Virus record (IMG/VR): IMGVR_UViG_3300034073_003363
Span: 1-32,632 of that record
Reading direction: 5' to 3' (one strand)
DNA length: 32,632 nucleotides
From: a virus
Below the pieces are notes generated by a model. That model was not told the origin of the DNA. It saw only the letters and a list, made by a program, of their open reading frames with translations, and did no database searches. Positions within the stretch are counted from its first letter, which is position 1, and each line of letters begins with the position of its first letter. Position numbers and translations under genes: made by a program. This document shows positions 1-6,077 of this stretch, in pieces.

Positions 1-77
1 GTGCCGATCGCCGGTCGCGCGCCGTGTCGACCCCGCCCCCCGCCCCCTCGCCGGCCGGGTCGCGCCGCGGGTCGGGG
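1..77. other. Non-coding, very GC-rich edge segment
   Basis: I see no supportable gene here. The segment lies downstream of the HNH gene and reaches the window edge. Three C-runs at 31-34, 36-41 and 43-47 make the minus strand (the mRNA sense) G-rich, which could fold as a G-quadruplex. No T-tract follows a stable stem, so I do not call a terminator. Confidence 0.5.
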
Positions 78-383
78 TCATGTTCGGTTGCCGCGTGCGG
101 CGTTGCAGCTGCGATGCGCGGGTAGGAGTGGCGAGGTGGGGTCGGCTGGCACCAGGTGGTCGGCCTGCCAGGGGTCGCCGTCTCGAGGTCCGTGCCCGCA
201 GATCCAGCAGTGTGTTGCGTTGGCTCTGACGGCTGCTGCTCGTCGCCGGTAGTCGCCTTGGTAGTGGCGGCGGACTGGTCGTTGTGCTGCGCGTTGTGTG
301 GCGATTCGGGTGTGGCAGGTGGGGCATCGGGTTCCGTTGATGGTGAGTTGTTGGCAGTCGAGGCAGGGTCGTGGTGTGCCCAT
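78..383 (-). CDS. HNH endonuclease with N-terminal zinc knuckle
   Basis: This 101-residue protein is a small phage HNH nuclease. An N-terminal CxxC pair (C7/C10 and C20/C23) looks like a zinc ribbon. The HNH core follows: C59/C62, then D75-H76 in QADHL, and the closing H90, C93, N94 of HRSCN. The ATG overlaps the primase stop by one base (TGATG), so it is translationally coupled to that gene. In many actinobacteriophages an HNH gene lies just upstream of the terminase genes and helps DNA packaging. Here the terminase large subunit lies at the opposite window edge, so the two would be neighbours on a circular or circularly permuted genome. That role is inference; the fold call is firm. Confidence 0.85.
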   Translation of the reverse strand: MGTPRPCLDCQQLTINGTRCPTCHTRIATQRAAQRPVRRHYQGDYRRRAAAVRANATHCWICGHGPRDGDPWQADHLVPADPTSPLLPAHRSCNAARGNRT

Positions 384-3118
384 CAGAAGATCTCCCCGGC
401 GGGTGGTGGTGTTTTGATGGTGTCATGTGTGGGGAGCGTGTCGCGCGTGTCGCGCGTGTCGACGGGGGTGGGGGGAGAGATGTTGTTTATTTCTGAAGAA
501 GAAGAAGGGGTGTTTTCTCCCCCCTTACGCGACACGCGCGACACGGACGACACGCTCGGGTTATCCACAGGCGAAACGGTCCGCGACACGGACGACACGG
601 ACGACACGCTCTGGTTTTTGGTGATTTTGGTCGGCGACACGCGCGACACGGACGACACGCTCGGTTGTGGGTTGGTGAGGTGTTTGGCGGCGTCGGGGTG
701 TGTGGCGAAGGTTGGTGATGGTTTGCCTTTGCTTGTTTGGGTGAGGAATGGGCCGTCGAACTGTGGTCTGATCCAGCCGGTGTCGGTGAGTAGTTGGACG
801 GTTGGTGCGAGTTCGGTGATGTCGGTGAACACTCGGCGCATGTTGCGGAGGATGTCGCGTGCGCTGAACTCGATGAGGCCGGCACGGGTCACCCATTCCA
901 ACAACTTTTTCGCTTTGGCGATTCGTTCGTCGATACCCCATCCTGCGGAGATTCCGGCCATGTGGGCGATGTAGTAGTCGCCGAGGTCGATGGCTCGTTG
1001 CATGGTGTCGACCTGGATGTCGGGTTGGTTGTTGTGTTCGGCGAGGTGGAGTAGTGCGGCGATGCGTAGGACGTTGGCTCGTACTTTGCCGCACCATTCG
1101 GCGAGGTGTTCCAGGTCGCCGCCTGGTGCGATGCGATGCTCGAGGTGTTGGTCCCATTGGGCGAAGAGGTCGCTTGTTTGGCCGGTGACGTGGAGTGTGG
1201 CTGGTGCAGTTGCCAGCGTTTCGGCCAGGTCGACGATGGCAGCGTCGTAGTGTCGTCGTGCGGTGTCGTCGCCATTCGATACCTTCATGCGGTTGCGGGT
1301 GCCGACGTTGGATGCGGGTTTGCAGAGCAGGAATCTTGCTGTGAGGCCTCGTCCGGCGAACTGTTTTTTGGCTCCTACTTCGTCGAGGACAAGTGGTTGA
1401 ACGGTGGTGATGACGCAGAGGTTGGCTTCGGCGATGTGGATGCTGTCTCGTTTGATGCGGTCGACGACGTAGCGGCCGCCGCTCCAGCCTTCGAGGTAGA
1501 GGTCTAGGTTGGCGGTGCCGTCGCCGTACATGCCGGCGATGCGGTCGAAGATGCCGCCTTCTGCGCTGACTACGGCCATGGAGCCGCCTGCGTCGGCTAG
1601 TGCGACGCCTAGGGCTTCTGTGGTGGCGTCGTCGGCCATGAATCGCCCGGATGGCACCCGTGGCAGGGTGAAGAGTTCTTCGACGATGTCGAGCATTTCG
1701 TGGCGTGCTGCGCGTGCGTCTTCGCCGCTTGTTTTGGCGGCTTTGTCTTCGAGGTTGCGGCGTTTCTTTTCGAGGACTGATCGGTCGGCGTCTGCGCGTG
1801 CTCGTGCTGGTGCTGCTGCCGCCATGCGTTGTAGTTCGAGTTGTTCGAGGGCGTTGAACATGGCGGCTTTGGCTGGTGATTTGCCGGCGGAGGGTGGGAG
1901 TGCGACGGCGCAGAACAGGTTTAGTGGTTGTGTCCATTTCTGCCGGTTGTAGGTGACTTTGGTTTTGCCGAGCGCTGCGACTGATAGTGCTCCGAGTGCG
2001 AGTGTGGCTGGGAGGTCGACGGCGACCTGGAGGTCGTCTGCTACGTCGACGGCGTGGTCGACGATCCATGTGGGCAGGGTGTGTAGTGGGAATGGGGGTG
2101 GTTCGGTTTCTTCGGTGAGTGGGATGGGGTCGGGCCACGGTTCGTTGGGGTCGATTGTGGTGTGGCTGGTTGGGGTGACCATCCCCCCTGTTTTTTGGGT
2201 TTGTAGGAGTCGTTTGGCTGCTTCGCTGCGGTTGCCGTTGTGGTGGCGGCAGGCGTAGTAGCCGAAGCGGCTGTATGCGGCTTCGGGTAGCCAGGGGAGG
2301 CTCGAGGTGAAGACTCGGAGCATGTCTTGGCCGTTCCAGCCGACGGTGGCTGAGGTGCCTTCTTGCGGGTTTTTGCCTGGTCGTGTCCAGTGTTGTTCGC
2401 CGTTGCGGTCGGTGTGGGTGTGTGTCCAGCCGTCGGCTTGGAGGAGTTCGGGCCAGGTGGTGGCTGCGTTGAATCGTGCGGCGGGGCCGTCGTCGATCAC
2501 ATCCCATCCCGATGGTTCGACTGTTCGTGGTGGTGTGGCTGGTTCGATAGGTGTGAGCCGTTCGACCAGCCAGGACGGTGCCTCTGCGACGGTGATATCA
2601 GATGGGCTATGGTCGGCGAGCCATTCGTATGGTCGGCCGTTGGGGTGGATGGTTGGTGGTGCGAGGACTTGGCCGCCGACGCCTCGGATGTCGAGTCCTG
2701 GGCCGAGTCGTCGACCAGCGTCGTTGTGCACCGGTGTTGGTGATGTGAGGTAGATGTGTCGGCCATCTGACCCGGTGAGCACTTCGACGGTGGCCGGTAG
2801 CGCCCCGTTGGCTGTCTCGAGGTCGTGCAGTGTGTCTGAGCCTGATGCTGCGGGGTCGTGTTCGTCGACGTCGACGACGAATAGGTAGTGGCCGTTTGGG
2901 AGTTGGCCGGTGGCGACGCCGAGTCCGTGGTCGCGGTAGAGGCCGGTGAACCAGTTGCGGATGGTTGCGGGGTTGTTGGTGGCGGCGTCTTGCCATGCGG
3001 TCATGGGTGGCCGTTTGTGACCGGGTTTGATAGGCAGTACACGCCAGCCGAGTTGCGCGAGTTGGAGTGCTTCGGTAAGGACGTCGGGTGGTGTGGGTGT
3101 GTCGTGGGCAGTGCTCAT
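383..3118 (-). CDS. Prim-Pol / DUF3987-like primase-helicase replication protein
   Basis: This 911-residue protein is the main replication protein visible. Residues about 10-190 match the bifunctional primase-polymerase (AEP) fold: D83 and D85 in VVDVDEHD, H121 in GRHIYL, and LDIRGVGG near 142-149. These are the usual metal and nucleotide residues. From about 345 a helicase-like domain resembling DUF3987 begins, with a Walker A-like PPSAGKS at 408-414. I start at the ATG at 3118, which forms an ATGA overlap with the GIY-YIG stop; upstream in-frame codons would run deep into that gene. The last ~100 residues are low-complexity, with repeated SVSSVSRVS blocks that come from DNA iterons (see the origin feature) rather than from a recognisable protein domain. 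It probably primes and unwinds phage DNA at that origin. Confidence 0.88.
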   Translation of the reverse strand: MSTAHDTPTPPDVLTEALQLAQLGWRVLPIKPGHKRPPMTAWQDAATNNPATIRNWFTGLYRDHGLGVATGQLPNGHYLFVVDVDEHDPAASGSDTLHDLETANGALPATVEVLTGSDGRHIYLTSPTPVHNDAGRRLGPGLDIRGVGGQVLAPPTIHPNGRPYEWLADHSPSDITVAEAPSWLVERLTPIEPATPPRTVEPSGWDVIDDGPAARFNAATTWPELLQADGWTHTHTDRNGEQHWTRPGKNPQEGTSATVGWNGQDMLRVFTSSLPWLPEAAYSRFGYYACRHHNGNRSEAAKRLLQTQKTGGMVTPTSHTTIDPNEPWPDPIPLTEETEPPPFPLHTLPTWIVDHAVDVADDLQVAVDLPATLALGALSVAALGKTKVTYNRQKWTQPLNLFCAVALPPSAGKSPAKAAMFNALEQLELQRMAAAAPARARADADRSVLEKKRRNLEDKAAKTSGEDARAARHEMLDIVEELFTLPRVPSGRFMADDATTEALGVALADAGGSMAVVSAEGGIFDRIAGMYGDGTANLDLYLEGWSGGRYVVDRIKRDSIHIAEANLCVITTVQPLVLDEVGAKKQFAGRGLTARFLLCKPASNVGTRNRMKVSNGDDTARRHYDAAIVDLAETLATAPATLHVTGQTSDLFAQWDQHLEHRIAPGGDLEHLAEWCGKVRANVLRIAALLHLAEHNNQPDIQVDTMQRAIDLGDYYIAHMAGISAGWGIDERIAKAKKLLEWVTRAGLIEFSARDILRNMRRVFTDITELAPTVQLLTDTGWIRPQFDGPFLTQTSKGKPSPTFATHPDAAKHLTNPQPSVSSVSRVSPTKITKNQSVSSVSSVSRTVSPVDNPSVSSVSRVSRKGGENTPSSSSEINNISPPTPVDTRDTRDTLPTHDTIKTPPPAGEIF
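434..662. repeat. Iteron array, candidate replication origin inside the primase gene
   Basis: Four 28-bp clusters lie at 434-461 (inverted), 530-557, 584-611 and 635-662. Each holds exactly three CGACAC units spaced 9 bp apart and ends in CGACACGCTC. Unit starts on the + strand are 530, 539, 548; 584, 593, 602; and 635, 644, 653. In the inverted cluster GTGTCG starts at 438, 447 and 456. A perfect DnaA box lies between the first two forward clusters. The stretch 481-506, between the inverted and forward clusters, is about 73% A+T in a GC-rich genome and could be the unwinding element. Because one cluster is inverted and read in another frame, conservation acts on DNA. Iterons plus DnaA box plus AT-rich DNA next to a primase gene is the classic theta-origin layout; use as an origin is inference. 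Confidence 0.72.
561..569 (+). promoter_or_regulatory. Consensus DnaA box (TTATCCACA)
   Basis: The nine bases match the bacterial DnaA-box consensus exactly. They lie 3 bases after the end of the 530-557 iteron cluster and 14 bases before the next. In the primase frame they encode part of VDN. The perfect match in the middle of an iteron array suggests that host DnaA binds here to help open the origin. Confidence 0.7.
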
Positions 3119-3651
3119 GAGTAGTTCCTTGCAAGTCTTTTGGCATAGATGCGGCCAGGTTCGCAATCGGGTCTATGTGGGCCGATCACCCATCGCGTTC
3201 TGTTGTTGGCGAGCGCAATCCAACGCCGTTTCTTGGCGAGATTCAAGGCATCGATGCGAATTGACCAGCTCCATTCGTCGAGCATTTCGGTCAACTCGTT
3301 GAACGACCCGTTTCGTTCTGCAATGACTTTCCATATGTAGCGAGCGCAAAGTTCAACATCCTGGGCGTAAAAGTCGGTAAGGCGATCACAAACGCAGTCA
3401 GCAAAGTGTTCCGACAAAGCGTCGGTGTTGTGCTGCTTGTTGTAGAGCGGCCGTTCATTTCTTATCGCTAAACGCTCCAAGTGCTCTGCCTCGGCGCGAC
3501 TCTCGGTAATGACAATCTCGATTCTCGCAACATCGCCGAACCAGGGCTTCTCTGCCTTGTGTTGGCTCATTCGACCAAGAGCGGACCATGAGATTCCGAC
3601 GTACAGCAATTGATCTTCTGCGTCGTACAGCCGATACAGATCGCAACTCAT
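3115..3651 (-). CDS. GIY-YIG nuclease-domain protein
   Basis: This protein has 178 residues. The N-terminal ~75 residues follow the GIY-YIG pattern: LYRLYD at 5-10 replaces GIY and LYVGIS at 16-21 replaces YIG. Next come a basic stretch with R27 and H31, a glutamate-rich helix (HLERLAIR, E59) and LYN at 69-71. The C-terminal ~100 residues are unrecognised. The ATG overlaps the upstream HNH stop (ATGA), and its own stop overlaps the primase ATG (ATGA). A sample line of this gene is about 48% GC while the neighbouring primase is about 63%, which suggests recent acquisition. It may be a free-standing homing-type nuclease or act in host DNA degradation or repair; the sequence does not decide. Confidence 0.8.
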   Translation of the reverse strand: MSCDLYRLYDAEDQLLYVGISWSALGRMSQHKAEKPWFGDVARIEIVITESRAEAEHLERLAIRNERPLYNKQHNTDALSEHFADCVCDRLTDFYAQDVELCARYIWKVIAERNGSFNELTEMLDEWSWSIRIDALNLAKKRRWIALANNRTRWVIGPHRPDCEPGRIYAKRLARNYS

Positions 3652-4103
3652 GAGGTCTGCCTCGGCAGTGCTTTGATCATGAGGACTCGGTACATGAGTG
3701 CGATGTGTGTGGCGTTGATGTCGTCTGATTTACCGAGGTTGCATTCCTCGCAGAGTGGTACGAGATTCCATTCGCTTTCGATGAGTGCGTCGTAGCAGCC
3801 TGCTCGTTTGGCGGCCTCGACCGGCAGCATGTGGTCGATGTGGAGTACGACGCCGTGTAGGGCGGGTGATCTGCCGCAGCTGACGCATTGGTGGCTGTGG
3901 GTGGCTAGGACTCGGGCCCGGGTTGATGGTTTGAGGTTTGGTCTTGACCGGACGGGTTGGCGTTCGTCTTTGGGTGCGTTGTAGCACCAGGTGCCGCAGT
4001 GGTCGCAGGTGACGCAGCGTTGCCCGTTGCGGACGTCGATGCTGCCTTCGATCGAGCCACATTTCTGGCACGGTGAACGCATGGTGATCGGTTCGAGGTT
4101 CAT
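3648..4103 (-). CDS. HNH endonuclease with N-terminal zinc ribbon
   Basis: This 151-residue protein starts with a cysteine-rich ribbon (C12, C15, C30, C33, C36, C40). It then has a clear HNH core: C73/C76, H88-I-D90-H91, N113 in EWNLVPL, and C118, C121, N122. It is followed directly by the GIY-YIG gene (4-base overlap), so two nucleases of different folds sit side by side upstream of the primase. A GAGGAC Shine-Dalgarno lies just upstream of the ATG, in the 15-base gap after the HTH gene. It is a second HNH gene, distinct from the one at 78-383. Likely roles are homing or DNA processing; its target is unknown. Confidence 0.87.
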   Translation of the reverse strand: MNLEPITMRSPCQKCGSIEGSIDVRNGQRCVTCDHCGTWCYNAPKDERQPVRSRPNLKPSTRARVLATHSHQCVSCGRSPALHGVVLHIDHMLPVEAAKRAGCYDALIESEWNLVPLCEECNLGKSDDINATHIALMYRVLMIKALPRQTS

Positions 4104-4118
4104 GGGGCAGTCCTCGGG

Positions 4119-4619
4119 TTACAGGAGTTGGCGGAGGCGGTCGAGTGTTTCACGTCGCACCCTGGTTCGGCTGATTTGCACAGCTGGCCGTTTGTGACCG
4201 AGTCGTCTGGCTATCTCAGCGTTCGACAGGCCTCGAGCGTTGAGTGTGGCGATGATCGCCCAGGCTTGGTCGGCGTCGACGAGTGGTGGCGGTGTGCGGT
4301 GTAGTCCGATGGCGAGGATGCGGTCGGCGGTTCGTGCGGTGATGTGTTTGCGGTCACCTCGAACGATGCGTTGCAGGTTTGATCGTGAGAGGCCGGTTTG
4401 GTCGACGATGGTGCGGAGCCCGATGCCTTGCGAGTTCAGCCAGGCGAGGTGTCGTCGGGTTTCTTTCGGGTCGACGAGTGTGACGGTTTGGAATGGTTGG
4501 ATTCCGTATCGGTCGCGTCGATGTCGTCGTTCGAGGTTGCGTGCGTAGTCACGGTTTGCTTGCCGACACGGTTCGCAGCGGCAGCCGGCGACGTAGCTAC
4601 TGCGGTTGCCGTGCTTCAC
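4119..4619 (-). CDS. DNA-binding protein with zinc knuckle and two HTH domains
   Basis: I start this 166-residue protein at the GTG at 4619, inside the 3' end of the WhiB gene (23-base overlap), because the family motif begins there. Residues 1-20 carry KHGNRSSYVAGCRCEPC, a C13/C15/C18 knuckle common in actinophage regulators. Two similar helix-turn-helix units follow: about 65-105 (QGIGLRTIVDQTGLSRSNLQ) and about 125-160 (RGLSNAEIARRLGHKRPAVQ). The arrangement suggests two-site DNA recognition by a transcription regulator. The knuckle echoes the C-terminal tail of the upstream WhiB protein, so the two may share an ancestral module. The operator is unknown. Confidence 0.8.
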   Translation of the reverse strand: MKHGNRSSYVAGCRCEPCRQANRDYARNLERRHRRDRYGIQPFQTVTLVDPKETRRHLAWLNSQGIGLRTIVDQTGLSRSNLQRIVRGDRKHITARTADRILAIGLHRTPPPLVDADQAWAIIATLNARGLSNAEIARRLGHKRPAVQISRTRVRRETLDRLRQLL

Positions 4620-5016
4620 GTCGTGCCTTGCGTTCCATCGCGTTGATGCTGTTCGCCCGTCGGCAGGATTCGCAGGGTTCTTCTCGGCGGCGTTTGTGTT
4701 GGTGGTAGCCGGCGACGGTGCCGTGTTCGATCGGTTTGCGTCGCCGATCCCATTTGACACCGGTTTCTTTGTATCGCTGGGCGCGTAGTTTGCGGCGTGC
4801 GGATTCGGGCATGCCTCCCCAGATGCCGTATTTCTCCTCCAGGCCGTACTCGAGGCATTGGTGGCGGACGTGACAGTTTCGGCACACTGCTTTGGCTTGG
4901 TTGAGTGTGTCGATGTCGCCACGTTCTGGCATGAACAGGTCTGTGTCCATGCCTCGGCAGGCTGCGTGTTGCATCCATGTGGGGCGGGCGAGGTCGATCG
5001 GGTCGGGCAGGTTCAT
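4597..5016 (-). CDS. WhiB-family Fe-S transcription regulator with C-terminal zinc knuckle
   Basis: This 139-residue protein has a complete WhiB signature: C20, then C45-x2-C48-x5-C54 to ligate a [4Fe-4S] cluster, then the GIWGG turn at 64-68 and a basic region. WhiB proteins are restricted to Actinomycetota and their phages and bind the principal sigma factor. A phage copy (WhiB of TM4) is known to antagonise host WhiB2. After the WhiB domain there is an unusual ~40-residue tail, HGTVAGYHQHKRR followed by C115-x2-C118. That motif is also seen at the start of the next gene and suggests extra DNA or RNA contact. It is one of two WhiB genes in the window. The Shine-Dalgarno is weak. Confidence 0.92.
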   Translation of the reverse strand: MNLPDPIDLARPTWMQHAACRGMDTDLFMPERGDIDTLNQAKAVCRNCHVRHQCLEYGLEEKYGIWGGMPESARRKLRAQRYKETGVKWDRRRKPIEHGTVAGYHQHKRRREEPCESCRRANSINAMERKARREARQPQ

Positions 5017-5035
5017 GGTTTGGTCCAGGGCAGGT

Positions 5036-5215
5036 TCAGATTTTGGTCCGGTTGAGAAACGATGTGAGAAGGATCAACAGCAGTTGGGCGCAGGTTTGGT
5101 CGGCGATCCGTTCGTCGACGCCTTCGCGTATGAGCCGGTTGCGTTGGCCGACGGCGAGGTCGGTGAATTTGGTGAGTAGGCCGGCGTACTCGAGGAATCC
5201 TTCGTCGGGTGTCAT
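5036..5215 (-). CDS. Small protein of unknown function between two WhiB genes
   Basis: This 59-residue product starts at the ATG at 5215, which forms an ATGA overlap with the upstream WhiB stop. It is predicted helical, with a charged middle (QRNRLIREGVDERIADQ) and a hydrophobic C-terminal helix (CAQLLLILLTSFL). I do not recognise the family. Its place between two WhiB genes suggests a regulatory accessory role, but nothing in the sequence proves it. Confidence 0.65.
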   Translation of the reverse strand: MTPDEGFLEYAGLLTKFTDLAVGQRNRLIREGVDERIADQTCAQLLLILLTSFLNRTKI

Positions 5216-5658
5216 GTCGGTTTCAAATGTTTGCGGCGGATGGTGCGTCGTTCCCACGGGGTGAGCCCACCGGCGACCATGTCGACTGCGGGGTCGGGTG
5301 AGGTGAGCGCCCAGCGGCGGCAGTCCATCAGCACGGGACAGATGTGGCAGATGGCGACGGCCCGTTGCGACATGTCTCGGTATGCGGCTTCGCGTGCGAC
5401 GAGAATGTTGGATTGTGGGTACACGAACAGTTGCTGTCGGCCTCGGCAGGCTGCGTCGGTCACCCAGTCACCTGGCGGCTCGATCTCGGTTTGTTTGCCG
5501 ATGATGAGCCGCCAGGTGGTGTCGTCCTTAAGCTCCCGTCGTTTCATGTTGCGTTCCTCTCGGTCTGCGACGTGTTGCATGTTGATGCGGTTGCCGTGGG
5601 TGGCTTCGTCAACGTCGAGTACGAGTTTGAAGCCGGGTGCGTCAGGATTGATGCGCAT
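5212..5658 (-). CDS. WhiB-family Fe-S transcription regulator (divergent)
   Basis: This protein has 148 residues from the ATG at 5658. The Fe-S ligands are C71, C104, C107 and C113 with canonical C-x2-C-x5-C spacing. They are followed by VAGGLTPWERR, a variant of the WhiB glycine turn, and a basic tail. The first ~37 residues are not part of the usual WhiB domain. An internal ATG at 5547 has a GAGGAA Shine-Dalgarno nearby and would give a typical 111-residue WhiB, so the true start may be there. The gene lies 3 bases after the SSB-like gene. It probably binds the host sigma factor to redirect or dampen host transcription. Confidence 0.88.
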   Translation of the reverse strand: MRINPDAPGFKLVLDVDEATHGNRINMQHVADREERNMKRRELKDDTTWRLIIGKQTEIEPPGDWVTDAACRGRQQLFVYPQSNILVAREAAYRDMSQRAVAICHICPVLMDCRRWALTSPDPAVDMVAGGLTPWERRTIRRKHLKPT

Positions 5659-5661
5659 GGT

Positions 5662-6075
5662 TTAGAAGTCGTCGTCGACGACGATCGGCTTGTCGGGGGC
5701 CGGTTCAGCCTTCGCTTTGAACAGTTTCGGCGGGGCATAACCCTTCTTGGTGGGTTCGCCGAGTTCGGTGTGCTTGATGGTGAGGATCGGCCGGTCGGAC
5801 GGCTTGAGGTTGGCGGAGCGGAGTGCTTCGCGGACGGCGGTGACCATGTTGCCTCGCACCCAAACAGCCCAGTCGGGGTTGCCGTCGAGGCCGGTGGCGA
5901 GGTCGAACACGAACACGTGCATCGGGGATCCGTCGGGCCATTTCTTGACGGTGCCGTCAGGTGCCCGGTCTTCGAGTTTGGACACGTTGCAGATCTGGCC
6001 TCGGATGGTGTCGCCTGGGTTGGTGAACTTGTAGGCGGGCAGTTTGTCGCCGCCCATGAAATCGTCGAATGACAT
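5662..6075 (-). CDS. SSB-like single-stranded DNA-binding protein
   Basis: This 137-residue protein lies 2 bases after the RecB-like exonuclease gene and has a good Shine-Dalgarno (AAGGAGC) within the end of that gene. It looks like a phage ssDNA-binding protein with a compact beta-rich body (GDTIRGQICNVS, VFVFDLATG, ILTIKHTEL). A Pro/Ala/Lys linker follows, then a short acidic tail ending VVDDDF, which mimics the protein-binding tip of bacterial SSB. The assignment rests on that tail, its size and its pairing with a nuclease; overall similarity to classical SSB is weak. The expected role is coating ssDNA during replication and recombination and recruiting the exonuclease. Confidence 0.65.
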   Translation of the reverse strand: MSFDDFMGGDKLPAYKFTNPGDTIRGQICNVSKLEDRAPDGTVKKWPDGSPMHVFVFDLATGLDGNPDWAVWVRGNMVTAVREALRSANLKPSDRPILTIKHTELGEPTKKGYAPPKLFKAKAEPAPDKPIVVDDDF

Positions 6076-6077
6076 GG

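Noticed and set aside
434-662. CRISPR array
   Set aside because: The repeats have 9-bp internal periodicity and one cluster is inverted; there are no uniform spacers and no cas genes.
434-662. Protein-level repeat domain (SVSSVSRVS) in the primase tail
   Set aside because: One cluster is inverted and translates to different residues, so the repeat is better explained at DNA level.
561-2507. Long minus-strand frame in another phase inside the primase gene
   Set aside because: It is extremely Arg/Pro/His-rich, typical of an out-of-phase shadow of a GC-rich gene; the primase frame has clear motifs.
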